A model generated the notes under the pieces. It ran no database searches, was not told the origin of the DNA, and saw nothing but the letters and a program-made list of their open reading frames with translations. Positions 16,030 through 24,617 of a stretch of 64,000 bases of DNA are shown one piece after another. The translations under genes were made by a program, and so were the position numbers. This stretch comes from CAZDVQ01 sp964508975 (GTDB taxonomy: Bacteria > Bacteroidota > Bacteroidia > Chitinophagales > Saprospiraceae). Where the stretch lies: assembly GCA_964508975.1 (NCBI GenBank), contig CAZDVQ010000013.1:1-64000 (forward strand), read 5' to 3'. Every line of letters begins with the position of its first letter. Positions within the stretch are counted from its first letter, which is position 1.

Positions 16030-17322
16030 ATGATTGCACAACTACATCAAATCTTTCTAGACAGTGCTGGCGTTTGTACCGATAGCCGTCGTGTAACGGC
16101 TAACAGCATTTTCTTTGCCCTCCGAGGCGATAAATTCGACGGTAACGTGTATGCGCGCCAAGCTATATTGGACGGCGCCCGCCTAGCTGTTGTCGACGAC
16201 CCTATCCTGGCCAACGACCCACACTGCTTGTTCGTTGACAATGTGTTGCAAACCCTGCAAGACCTGGCCCGCTACCACCGCAAGTTCATGGGCATCCCCG
16301 TGCTGGGCATTACCGGCTCAAACGGTAAAACCACCACCAAGGAGTTGGTAAGCCGGGTGTTGTCTCAAAAATTCAAGGTGTTGACTACCCAAGGCAACTT
16401 GAATAACCATATTGGTGTTCCGCTAACCTTGCTTTCCATAAAACCCGAGCACCAGTTTGCTGTGGTTGAAATGGGTGCAAACCATCAGGGCGAGATAGAT
16501 TTACTTTGCCGCATTGCTTGGCCTAACTATGGCATCATTACCAATATCGGTAAGGCCCACCTCGAAGGTTTTGGCGGCGTGGAAGGCGTGAAAAAAGGCA
16601 AATCTGAAATGTACCGCTACCTCAACGAGGTGGATGGAACCGTATTTATTGACCTCGACCAGCAGTTCCTCGAATCATTGGCTGTAAACCTGAAGCACCA
16701 GTACCATTACGCTACAAGCGATAGCCCAGCCGCCCAGCGGGCAGATTTAACTATTGGCCTCTTGCCAAATGATGCCGGGACTTTTTTAAGTTTCGAGCTG
16801 GCAGGACAAACGGCCCAAACCCAACTTACGGGGCTCTACAATTTTAATAATGTGAAAACGGCCGCTGCTGTAGGTACTTATTTCGAGGTGCCCAACAGCG
16901 ATATCGTTGCAGCCATAGCCTCGTACTGCCCGGATAATAACCGTTCGCAGTTGATGCCGTACCAATCGGCACAAATGATTTTGGATGCCTACAACGCCAA
17001 CCCCACCAGCATGGCTTTTGCCCTGGATAACCTCATGGTACAGGTGGCTAGCCCACGCGTGGCCATCATCGGGGATATGCTAGAACTAGGCGAAGAAAGC
17101 CTGACGGAGCATCAAGCCATCATCCAGAAATGCCTGGCCTCTAATATTGATACCTTGGTGTTTGTTGGACCCGAGTTCGAGCGGGCCAAGCAATCGGGTA
17201 GGGGATTGTACTTCAAATCGGCAGCCGAGGCCAAGACATGGTTCTTGGCACAAGACTTCGGTCAGGGCGTTATCTTGCTCAAAGCATCGCGTGGCATTGG
17301 CCTGGAGCAGTTGTTGAAGTAA
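16030..17322 (+). CDS. murF: UDP-N-acetylmuramoyl-tripeptide--D-alanyl-D-alanine ligase (MurF)
   Basis: MurF adds D-Ala-D-Ala to the muramoyl tripeptide, the last cytoplasmic step of peptidoglycan precursor synthesis. In this 430-residue protein the N-terminal domain carries the substrate-binding DSRRV. The ATP loop is GITGSNGKTTTKELVSRV (residues about 93-110), followed by QGNLNNHIGVPLTLL and VEMGANHQGEID. The C-terminal domain shows DAYNANPTSM and ILLKASRGIGLEQLL. The -7 box TACTTTTG ends 5 bp before the ATG, so the transcript should be leaderless. It converges on the arginase-fold gene with a 6-bp gap and no terminator between. Confidence 0.95.
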   Translation: MIAQLHQIFLDSAGVCTDSRRVTANSIFFALRGDKFDGNVYARQAILDGARLAVVDDPILANDPHCLFVDNVLQTLQDLARYHRKFMGIPVLGITGSNGKTTTKELVSRVLSQKFKVLTTQGNLNNHIGVPLTLLSIKPEHQFAVVEMGANHQGEIDLLCRIAWPNYGIITNIGKAHLEGFGGVEGVKKGKSEMYRYLNEVDGTVFIDLDQQFLESLAVNLKHQYHYATSDSPAAQRADLTIGLLPNDAGTFLSFELAGQTAQTQLTGLYNFNNVKTAAAVGTYFEVPNSDIVAAIASYCPDNNRSQLMPYQSAQMILDAYNANPTSMAFALDNLMVQVASPRVAIIGDMLELGEESLTEHQAIIQKCLASNIDTLVFVGPEFERAKQSGRGLYFKSAAEAKTWFLAQDFGQGVILLKASRGIGLEQLLK

Positions 17323-17328
17323 CTACTT

Positions 17329-18444
17329 TTATCGGTGTATTACCTTGAACAGACGTTCGGGTAGCTCGCCTTTGGTACTCATGATATAATCTTCATAAGT
17401 ACATGAAATCCAGCGGTTTGTTTTCTTGGTTGATTTACCGGAGCTCGGGATTTCCATCCACCAGCGCTCGGTGAGCATACTCTTTTTGAAATGGATTTGC
17501 AGGTTTTCGTCCTTGAGGTCAACCACAAAGTTGGTACTCAGGTTCGGGTTGTTCAAGTCTTCTAGCTTGCGGTTGGTCAAGCCATCTACAAAATACCAAA
17601 TCAGTTGGGCCGCCGTTTGGGCCGTAATATCGTCTTGGCGCTCCGGGTCGGGTTGAAGGCCATAAAAACCAATGGAACTCAGGTGGTTGCTCATGCCTGC
17701 GTATCTGGCAATGCGACAAGCCTCCTCGGTAAACAAGCCGCTGGGCGATACCCCTTGCGCACTGGGCGCTTCGTTGTAACGCACTACATTGAGGTTGAAC
17801 ACCAGGAGGTCGGTATCGCGCACAATAGGCTCGGTACATTCCATTTGGTCGCGCACCTTGCCTAGGCGTAGGAGCTCGTGGTGGTTGCGCGAGAGGAAAT
17901 CGAGTGCGGCGGGGTCGGTAAAATGCGACTGGTAGCCAATTTGCTGGAACTGGTACAATTTACCTGGTTGATGTTGCAGGATTTGGTTGAGCAGCGGTTC
18001 CTCGCTTTCTGGTTTCGGGCTGATGCGAAAGGGCACTTTATTGGCTACCACGCTGAGGGTTAGCGCTTTATTCGATTGTTCGTAAGCTTTAAACTGGCCC
18101 ATGGCTTGGCTGGCGGTGCCTCCAATCAGGATGGGCGTAATGTGTAAGTTTATGAGGTATTCCAGTACCTCGGCAATGCCTGTATCGTTGCCTTGTACAT
18201 CGCCCATATCGATGGCTTTGAGGCCGCTCAGGTTAAAGGCCATCTTGTATAACTGCCTGCGTATCAAGGCAGATGCTTGTGTTTCAGCAGGGCTAATACC
18301 TACACCAACCAGGGCCAGGTGGTACTGTCCTTTGGTCAGGCTTTTGCCCTTGTAGCTCGCCAGGTTTTGGCCCCATTGCCAGGGTTGGTACTGCGCCTCG
18401 GGGGCTACAAAAGGTTTTAACCAATGTTCGATACTGTTTGCCAT
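17329..18444 (-). CDS. Arginase/formimidoylglutamase-fold protein with degenerate metal site
   Basis: The 371-residue protein aligns in outline with the arginase/ureohydrolase family: central strand KAIDMGDVQGNDTGIAEVL, PILIGGTASQAMGQF and GFYGLQPDPERQDDITAQTA. However, the canonical manganese ligands are not there: GGDHS is GGTAS at residues 108-112, DAHxD is VANKV at 133-137, and the SxDxD motif near 213-228 reads VFNLNVVRY. It therefore looks like a non-hydrolytic homologue. Similar degenerate members occur in Bacteroidota and are often annotated as formimidoylglutamase. No hut genes are nearby. A possible -7 element (TACTTTTG, minus strand) lies at 18468-18475. Confidence 0.8.
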   Translation of the reverse strand: MANSIEHWLKPFVAPEAQYQPWQWGQNLASYKGKSLTKGQYHLALVGVGISPAETQASALIRRQLYKMAFNLSGLKAIDMGDVQGNDTGIAEVLEYLINLHITPILIGGTASQAMGQFKAYEQSNKALTLSVVANKVPFRISPKPESEEPLLNQILQHQPGKLYQFQQIGYQSHFTDPAALDFLSRNHHELLRLGKVRDQMECTEPIVRDTDLLVFNLNVVRYNEAPSAQGVSPSGLFTEEACRIARYAGMSNHLSSIGFYGLQPDPERQDDITAQTAAQLIWYFVDGLTNRKLEDLNNPNLSTNFVVDLKDENLQIHFKKSMLTERWWMEIPSSGKSTKKTNRWISCTYEDYIMSTKGELPERLFKVIHR

Positions 18445-18575
18445 GCGTATTGCGGGATAAATTTCCCCAAAAGTATGTTTTAGTTGCTAGTTATAGGGTA
18501 TCGGCGGCTAGATTTTTGCTTTTGTACATGATTGAAGTTAATTCTAGTAAAAGGCTACATAATTTAGGCCAGCAA

Positions 18576-18622
18576 GGCATAAGTCATTTCATCATTTATT
18601 CCATTCATCATTTATTCTTTTT
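18576..18622 (+). repeat. AT-rich tandem tract (ATCATTTATTC type) before R6
   Basis: TTTCATCATTTATTCCATT and CATCATTTATTCTTT are imperfect copies of one unit. The tract runs directly into the GGGCG start of R6, an arrangement seen again at R10 and R14. Confidence 0.7.
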
Positions 18623-18723
18623 GGGCGTTGCGCCGCTGTCGCGTCGCCGCTCCCTTTTGGGCTTCGCTGCGCTCGGTGCTTCGCACCGGGCCTTACGGCC
18701 CGCCCGCCAGGCAGCTAACGCAA
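18623..18723 (+). repeat. GC-rich hairpin-array repeat R6 (subfamily II)
   Basis: It begins GGGCGTTGCGCC and ends CAGCTAACGCAA. Internal hairpins are GGTGC-TTC-GCACC and GGGCC-TTAC-GGCCC. A further stem, GGCTGC-GGA-GCAGCC, follows at once (18725-18739). It sits between divergent genes. Confidence 0.88.
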
Positions 18724-18842
18724 AGGCTGCGGAGCAGCCCGGTTTGTCTGAACTATGATTGGTGTGATTTTCATGATTCATGTGAAAGGTATTTTTTAGC
18801 CGTTTTTGATTTTTTGCGTTTTCGCTTTTGGCAAACTTTGTT

Positions 18843-18850
18843 TATCTTTG
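18843..18850 (+). promoter_or_regulatory. Predicted -7 element for the T9SS cargo gene
   Basis: TATCTTTG matches the consensus; TTTT stands 20 bp upstream in place of TTTG. A leader of about 95 bases would follow. Confidence 0.6.
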
Positions 18851-18864
18851 GACAAACGAACGTT

Positions 18865-18912
18865 ATGGCTTTAGCCAATAACCTTATTGGATTTATAGTC
18901 TTGGCGCTATAG
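18865..18912 (+). CDS. Possible 15-residue leader peptide
   Basis: An ATG-to-TAG frame encodes MALANNLIGFIVLAL, entirely within the predicted leader of the following gene and ending 43 bp before its ATG. It overlaps an inverted repeat (CCAATAA-CC-TTATTGG). It may be translated or may be chance; there is no codon pattern suggesting attenuation by a particular amino acid. Confidence 0.3.
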   Translation: MALANNLIGFIVLAL

Positions 18913-18955
18913 CTCTCGGACATTGAATTTGCGCATCACCTGAAACTCGTGAAAC

Positions 18956-20902
18956 ATGAGGATTAGCACTATTGTATTGCTGGTATTGGCCCTGGCTTGC
19001 CCTGGCCTAGGCCAGGCACAGCTACACGATAAACACTGGATGTTTTACCAGGGGGGGATTCCCCAGTTGGCAGCATCTTACTGCCAAACATATCTCCCCC
19101 CGTTACAAGATAATTACAAGTTTGGCATGAGTGACATGGATTTCACGGCATCGGGGCTGGTGGTGAACACGAGGTGTGACAGCCTGAGGGACCTTGTATT
19201 AAGTTCTGGCTATATCAGCATGAGCGACGAGGCGGGGAATTACCTGTTCAGCACCGACGGGAAGCGGGTAATAGACTCCACGGGCAACCTCATGCAGAAC
19301 GGTGATAGCCTGTCGTTCAGGGCCGTGATCGATTTTTTCAGGGACTTATACAACACCAGCAACGTGCTTGTGTACACGGTAGGTAATATCGTGTGTTTGC
19401 CTTACCCGGGTCACCCGGGCAGGTACATCATCGTTGAACAAACCTTGGTACCAGAATACGACAGCGCGTTGTTCAACTACGTGTTGCGGAACAGGGGGCT
19501 GGTTTACCACGTGGTTGATATGGCGGCAAACAACGGTCGTGGTGCACTGGTACAGCGTTACCAGCCTATCCCGCTGCCCACGGACAGCCTGGAAGGCGGC
19601 AACATGAAAGCCTGCCGGCACGCGAACGGGCGGGACTGGTGGATTATCCAGACTGGCTACAAGAACAATTGCTACCACAGGATATTGTTGTCGCCCGGGG
19701 GGCTCGACTACCTGGGCAAACAATATGTGGGCCAGTTCACGGGGCATCCCGATAGGGGGGAAGGGTTTATACCTGCATTTTCACCGGACGGGGCTTACTA
19801 TGCAAGGGCAAATTATTTTAATGGGGGGTCTTTCAGTGTTTTTACATTTGATAGGCAAAACGGCCTTCTTGCAGACGAGATTAACATAAACCCTACGACC
19901 AATATGATAGAAATACCGTATGCTGTAGAATTTTCTCCATCTTCAAAAAAACTTTATGTAAGTTCAGGTATACATCTTTTACAGTTTGATTTAAGTGTTT
20001 ACCAACGAACTTTCATTGAAATATCAGAGTTTGCGATTCTAGACACGATAAATGACCCATACATACAATATTCTCATCCCTTATACGGTCCCTCTAGTAG
20101 CATGAATGTTTTCGAGAGGATGCAACTAGCCCCAGATGGTAGAATATACATGGCCCCCAGGCCAGGTATGCTAATCAGCGCTATAGAAGCGCCAGACGTG
20201 CAAGGGGCGGCCTGTAGCTTCAACTGGTTTTCAGCTTATACACCTACTTACCCAGGTGTCTCCCTGCCGAATAACCCCCACTACCGCCTAGGTGCCTTGA
20301 CGGGTAGCATTTGCGACACGCTGGGTTTAAGCAGCCTGCAAAGTACGAGCTATTGGCTAGACTTTGGCCAGGTGGAGGCGGGCAGCAGCACCACCCTAAG
20401 TATAGATGTGGTATCGCGGGTGGGCTACCCGGCCAGCCTGGATACCTTGCAGTACCGGCAGGGCACGGGTGTATTCAGCAGTAGCTTGGCCTTGCCTACC
20501 ATGTTGCCCAAGTATGATACCTTGCACTATGATGTAACCTTCTCGCCCACGGCCTCTGGCTACGTGGAAGATACCCTGGAGCTGCACAGCAACTACGGCG
20601 TGGTAAGGGTGCGTTTAACGGGCAACGGCATCAGCTCGGTAGGTACGGTGGCCAGCCAGGCTGTATCGGTACAGTTGTACCCCAACCCGGCCAGCAACAC
20701 GGTAACGGTGTACGCGCAAGGCGCGGAAATAGCTCAAGCCTTGTTGTATAGCAGTCGGGGCGAGTTGCTCAAAACACAAAGCATTGCCCAGTCAAAAGGC
20801 CAACTGGACCTCGCGGGCCTATCACCTGGCCTCTACCTCGTGGAGCTGGTACTGGCGGATGGAAGAAGGGGCATTTCTAAGTTATTAGTTATTAATTATT
20901 AG
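18956..20902 (+). CDS. Secreted protein with T9SS type A sorting domain
   Basis: The 648-residue protein has a signal peptide (residues 1-22, ending GQAQ) and an N-terminal region of about 430 residues with propeller-like repeats (AFSPDGAYYAR, VEFSPSSKKLYVSS, MQLAPDGRIYMAP). An immunoglobulin-like domain follows (about 460-560, YWLDFGQVEAGSSTTL and LHSNYGVVRVRLTGNG). A type A sorting domain closes the protein (VSVQLYPNPASNTVTV, then GLYLVELVLADG and KLLVINY), which should direct export by the type IX system and attachment to the surface. Function of the body is unknown. The segment coded by about 19800-20130 is visibly richer in A and T than both flanks although the frame is open throughout, suggesting a mosaic gene. 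Confidence 0.88.
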   Translation: MRISTIVLLVLALACPGLGQAQLHDKHWMFYQGGIPQLAASYCQTYLPPLQDNYKFGMSDMDFTASGLVVNTRCDSLRDLVLSSGYISMSDEAGNYLFSTDGKRVIDSTGNLMQNGDSLSFRAVIDFFRDLYNTSNVLVYTVGNIVCLPYPGHPGRYIIVEQTLVPEYDSALFNYVLRNRGLVYHVVDMAANNGRGALVQRYQPIPLPTDSLEGGNMKACRHANGRDWWIIQTGYKNNCYHRILLSPGGLDYLGKQYVGQFTGHPDRGEGFIPAFSPDGAYYARANYFNGGSFSVFTFDRQNGLLADEININPTTNMIEIPYAVEFSPSSKKLYVSSGIHLLQFDLSVYQRTFIEISEFAILDTINDPYIQYSHPLYGPSSSMNVFERMQLAPDGRIYMAPRPGMLISAIEAPDVQGAACSFNWFSAYTPTYPGVSLPNNPHYRLGALTGSICDTLGLSSLQSTSYWLDFGQVEAGSSTTLSIDVVSRVGYPASLDTLQYRQGTGVFSSSLALPTMLPKYDTLHYDVTFSPTASGYVEDTLELHSNYGVVRVRLTGNGISSVGTVASQAVSVQLYPNPASNTVTVYAQGAEIAQALLYSSRGELLKTQSIAQSKGQLDLAGLSPGLYLVELVLADGRRGISKLLVINY

Positions 20903-21011
20903 GTTACAGGTTTTAGGGATTAGAGGATTAGGGGATGTGGGGATGTGGGGATTAATATTAGGAATGTACTATCCGCTTACCGCTCACATCTTACCGTTCA
21001 CATCTAATTTC
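20903..21011. repeat. Low-complexity tract before R2
   Basis: Units GGATTAGG, GGGGATGTGG and GGGGATTAA, then CTTACCGCTCACATC and CTTACCGTTCACATC, form two small tandem arrays. No gene or terminator is visible. Confidence 0.6.
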
Positions 21012-21122
21012 TGGCCTAGCGATGCGGAGCAGTGGCGGCGGTAGCCGCCAGACCCGCAGGGGCCGAGCGCCAGCGAGCTGCGTAGCGTAGCGCCGCCGCG
21101 CAGCGGCGGAGGCCCCAAAAAA
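21012..21122 (-). repeat. GC-rich hairpin-array repeat R2 (subfamily I, identical to R1)
   Basis: All 111 bases agree with R1 at 1109-1219, some 20 kb away, and both are in the same orientation. Such identity in a non-coding element points to recent duplication or gene conversion. Confidence 0.9.
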
Positions 21123-21330
21123 TAATGGGTAAAAATGGGTGAAGGGCTAAAGATGGGTGAAAATAGGTAAAGGGGTAAATGTTGGTAAACATAGGCTAAA
21201 GGGATTTTTTACCCATCTTTACCCATTTTCAGCCTTAGGCAACCTTTACCCATTTTAACCCATTTTCAGCCTTTCGCTAATTTAGCCTTTACCCATTTTC
21301 AGCCTTATCCAAATATAGCTAAATATGCTT
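21123..21330. repeat. Degenerate GGGTAAA / TTTACCC array after R2
   Basis: About eight units of the type AATGGGTAAA give way, around the T-run at 21205, to about ten complementary units TTTACCCATTTTCAGCC. The result is an imperfect inverted array of some 200 bp, a longer version of the tract following R1. Confidence 0.8.
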
Positions 21331-21379
21331 TACGCAAAAACAGCTAAAGTTTTTATAACTTCGCGGAAAACCTAACCAA

Positions 21380-22618
21380 ATGGAAGCTTTACTAGAGCAA
21401 TACAAATCGAAAGCACCGGAGATTGTTTTCGAATGGAACGACCCTTACACCTATGCCCGCGGCTGGGTGGTGATTAACTCGCTACGCAACGGAGCCGCCG
21501 GTGGTGGAACCCGTATGCGTCGTGGATTGAACAAAGAAGAGGTTATTTCGCTGGCCAAAGTGATGGAAATCAAGTTCTCGGTGTGTGGGCCAGATATTGG
21601 CGGCGCTAAATCGGGGATTGATTTTGACCCCAAAGACCCTCGCCGGGTTGAGGTGTTGGAGCGCTGGTACGCTGCCGTTATCCCCTTGTTGAAAAACTAC
21701 TACGGCACAGGCGGCGACTTGAACGTGGACGAGTTGAAAGACGTTATTCCGATTACCGAGGACCTTGGTTTGTGGCACCCACAAGAAGGTATCGTGAACG
21801 GCCATTTACGCCCGAAAGAAGGCGACCGTATCAACGCTTTGGGCCAATTGCGCCACGGCGTATCGAAAATAGTAGAGAACCCTAAATATACCATTGAAGG
21901 TGATAAACTGGCGGTGGCCGACCTGATTACAGGCTACGGCGTAGCCGAGGCCGTGCGTCATTTTTACGATATTTATAAGAAAAGCGAACTGCAAGGCAAG
22001 CGTGCTATTATACAAGGTTGGGGTAACGTGGCATCGGCCGCGGCGTATTACCTGGCCAGCAACGGCGTTAAAATTGTAGGTATCATAGATATTGCAGGTG
22101 GTATTATCAAGCCAGAAGGCCTGAGCTTGGACGAGGTGGTAAACCTGTTCTTGCACAAGGATGGCAACAAGTTGAAAGCCGAGGGCATGATGAGCTTTGA
22201 AGAAGCCAACCAAAAAGTTTGGGATGTACCGGCGGAGATTTTCATCCCGGGTGCAGCGTCAAAAATCGTGACTCGCGATCAAGTAGACCGTATGATAGCA
22301 GGCGGTTTAGAGATGATGTCGTGTGGTGCAAACGTACCATTTATCGACGACGAAGTGTTTTTTGGCCCGACTGCACGTTACACCGATAGCAAAGTTTCGG
22401 TTATCCCCGATTTCATTGCCAACTGTGGTATGGCCAGGGTTTTTGCATATTTAATGCAACCTAACCAAGAATTAACGGACCAAGGCATCTTTGACGACGT
22501 ATCTGGCACGATTCGTGCAGCGGTCGAACGCATTCATCAAACGAATAGTTCATTGACAGGTATTTCGGTAGCTGCGTTGACCAATTCTTTGAAAAAACTG
22601 ATGCCAGAGCAAGGTTAA
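21380..22618 (+). CDS. Glu/Leu/Phe/Val dehydrogenase family protein
   Basis: The 412-residue NAD(P)-dependent enzyme oxidatively deaminates an amino acid. The N-terminal substrate domain carries GGGTRMRRGLNKEEV, then KFSVCGPDIGGAKSGI with the catalytic Lys region, and YGTGGDLNVDELKDV. The Rossmann domain shows KRAIIQGWGNVASAAAYYLA near residues 205-225, and the C-terminal part has FIPGAASKIVTRDQVD and SCGANVPF. Whether glutamate or a branched-chain amino acid is the substrate cannot be told by eye. It is transcribed alone; a weak -7 like sequence (TAACTTCG) lies at about 21354. Confidence 0.93.
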   Translation: MEALLEQYKSKAPEIVFEWNDPYTYARGWVVINSLRNGAAGGGTRMRRGLNKEEVISLAKVMEIKFSVCGPDIGGAKSGIDFDPKDPRRVEVLERWYAAVIPLLKNYYGTGGDLNVDELKDVIPITEDLGLWHPQEGIVNGHLRPKEGDRINALGQLRHGVSKIVENPKYTIEGDKLAVADLITGYGVAEAVRHFYDIYKKSELQGKRAIIQGWGNVASAAAYYLASNGVKIVGIIDIAGGIIKPEGLSLDEVVNLFLHKDGNKLKAEGMMSFEEANQKVWDVPAEIFIPGAASKIVTRDQVDRMIAGGLEMMSCGANVPFIDDEVFFGPTARYTDSKVSVIPDFIANCGMARVFAYLMQPNQELTDQGIFDDVSGTIRAAVERIHQTNSSLTGISVAALTNSLKKLMPEQG

Positions 22619-22716
22619 TTAGGGTTTAAAGCCTATTTTAAGTTAGTTTTTAAAGCAAATAAGCTGATTTTTCCATAAAATCATGTTTTACAGCTTGCTA
22701 GGTTAATTATTATGCC

Positions 22717-22724
22717 TACTTTTG
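22717..22724 (+). promoter_or_regulatory. Predicted -7 element for the OmpA-family gene
   Basis: TACTTTTG followed by CAGC is a typical Bacteroidota promoter core; CTTG about 18 bp upstream is a poor -33 box. The leader would be about 48 bases. Confidence 0.65.
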
Positions 22725-22777
22725 CAGCACGACAAAATACTTATACACTAAATACGATTGTTTAAAACGAGTACCTT

Positions 22778-24532
22778 ATGGTCAAGAAGTTCCACATGAC
22801 AAAACTATGGTTGCTAGCCTTAGCATTCATAGCAACAACAAATGTTTTCGGTCAGAAAGACGAAAACATTACACCAGATCCTACAGAGGACGAGGTAGTG
22901 CGCAAGCGCGATACCGATCAACACGGTAAATGGAAAAAAAATGATTACAGTTTCCCTGGCAAACCACGCAACATGTGGCAAGTAGGCGTTCACGGTGGTT
23001 ACTACTGGGTACGCGGTGATGTTGCAAGCCAATTTGGATATGGTTTTGGCGCATCAGTTCGCAAAGCTTTAGGTTATTCAACGTCTTTGCGTTTGAACTA
23101 CCAATTCGGTAATGCCAAAGGTTTGAACTACAATGCCAATACTGTTCGCCCTGATCCAACTAACTCTGCTTACCATAGAGCATTGTTTGATCTTGGGTAT
23201 GGCCAAACTGGCAATAGCAACCAGTTTTATTCGAACTATAACATGGTTAGCCACGAGGCTAGTCTTGATTTCTTGTTCAATTTGAATAACTTGTTGTTTC
23301 ATAAACGTAGGAATAAAGTGTCATTCTATTTGGGCGCAGGTTTAGGTGTACAGACCTACAAAACAAAAATTGATGCGCTAGATGGTAACAATGCATTGTA
23401 CACGTTTGGAAGTTTACCTGTATTGTCATCTAATCCTTCATTCGATGATAGGGCTGCCGTTATAGATGCATTGAAAAATCTTTACGATGGTACTTATGAA
23501 ACAGATGCAGAACGTGAAACTGCCTTTGAATTCAAACTTGGTGAATATAGCATCAATCCTATTTTAACTGGTATCGTTGGCGTAGAGTTCCGTTTAAGCA
23601 AACGCATCACACTTGGCTTGGAGCACAAAATTCAAGTAGCCTTTAGTGAAGACTTGTATGATGGTAACCGTTGGACAGAGTTTGGTACTCCAACAACCAA
23701 CGATGATATCCCAATGTACACCAACGTTCGTTTGAACTTCAACATTGGTAGCAAAACTAAGAGTGTTGAACCACTTTGGTTTGTAAACCCATTGGATGCT
23801 CAATACAAAAATATTGCTGACATCAACGAGAAAATGGATCAGTTGGAAGGTTTGTTGAAAGACGACGACAACGACGGTGTTCCTAATCGTTTGGACAAAG
23901 AGCCTAATACCCCTGCTGACTGCCCAGTTAACACTCGTGGTGAGCAACTTGACTCTGACTCTGACGGTATTCCAGATTGCCAAGACAAAGAGCCATATTC
24001 ACCTCCAGGGTACCCAATCGACCAGAACGGTGTAGCTCAAGTACCAGATCCAGTTAAACGTGCCTTAGATGCAGCTGACAAACGTTATGCTCCAATCGAC
24101 GACGAACGTTTCGGTAAAGGTGGTAACGGTAATGGCTTGTCTGAATGGTTCTTGCCTATGATTTACTTCGATCTTGACCGTTACGGCATCAAGTCTGAAT
24201 CATACGAAAACTTGAATCACGTAGCCAACGTAATGAAAACTTACCCAGAAATGAAAGTTGTAGTTACGGGTAACACAGATACAAGAAGTGCTGAAAAATA
24301 CAACGATGTACTTTCTTGGAACCGTGCTAACGAGGCTATCAATTTCTTGGTAACCAACTACGGTATTGCTCGCGAACGTTTGATCCTTCAATTCGGTGGC
24401 GAAGAAATTAACCTCGTTAAAGGTGCAACTGTTGAACAACAACATGCCCAAAACCGTCGTGTTGAATTCCGCGTTGCTAAAGAAGGCGACAAAGAGATGT
24501 CAAAACCAGAAGGTAAAGCTGGTCGCAAATAA
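22778..24532 (+). CDS. OmpA-family outer-membrane protein with calcium-binding repeats
   Basis: The 584-residue protein has a signal peptide (residues 1-26, TTNVFGQ) and an N-terminal beta-barrel-like domain to about 365. Two thrombospondin type 3 repeats follow (DDDNDGVPNRLDKEP and DSDSDGIPDCQDKEP, with Asp ligands for calcium). The C-terminal OmpA domain binds peptidoglycan (MIYFDLDRYGIKSESYENL, then GNTDTRSAEKYNDVLSWNRA and ERLILQFGGEE). Such proteins tie the outer membrane to the wall. T/A-ending preferred codons and a good promoter suggest abundant expression. Start at the first ATG; an ATG six codons on would also give a signal peptide. Confidence 0.93.
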   Translation: MVKKFHMTKLWLLALAFIATTNVFGQKDENITPDPTEDEVVRKRDTDQHGKWKKNDYSFPGKPRNMWQVGVHGGYYWVRGDVASQFGYGFGASVRKALGYSTSLRLNYQFGNAKGLNYNANTVRPDPTNSAYHRALFDLGYGQTGNSNQFYSNYNMVSHEASLDFLFNLNNLLFHKRRNKVSFYLGAGLGVQTYKTKIDALDGNNALYTFGSLPVLSSNPSFDDRAAVIDALKNLYDGTYETDAERETAFEFKLGEYSINPILTGIVGVEFRLSKRITLGLEHKIQVAFSEDLYDGNRWTEFGTPTTNDDIPMYTNVRLNFNIGSKTKSVEPLWFVNPLDAQYKNIADINEKMDQLEGLLKDDDNDGVPNRLDKEPNTPADCPVNTRGEQLDSDSDGIPDCQDKEPYSPPGYPIDQNGVAQVPDPVKRALDAADKRYAPIDDERFGKGGNGNGLSEWFLPMIYFDLDRYGIKSESYENLNHVANVMKTYPEMKVVVTGNTDTRSAEKYNDVLSWNRANEAINFLVTNYGIARERLILQFGGEEINLVKGATVEQQHAQNRRVEFRVAKEGDKEMSKPEGKAGRK

Positions 24533-24550
24533 TCAGCTATTCCAGATACT

Positions 24551-24585
24551 AAAAAGGGCTTATCCATCGGATAAGCCCTTTTTTT
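24551..24585. terminator. Bidirectional terminator between convergent genes
   Basis: GGGCTTATCC (24556-24565) and GGATAAGCCC (24569-24578) pair around ATC, with A5 before and T7 after, so it can end transcription from both sides. Confidence 0.93.
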
Positions 24586-24617
24586 ATGCCTTGATATTAA
24601 GCACCAGAGCTTTGAGG

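Noticed and set aside
16976..17839. Overlapping frames opposite murF and the arginase-fold gene
   Set aside because: They are short, lack motifs and lie wholly within well-supported genes.
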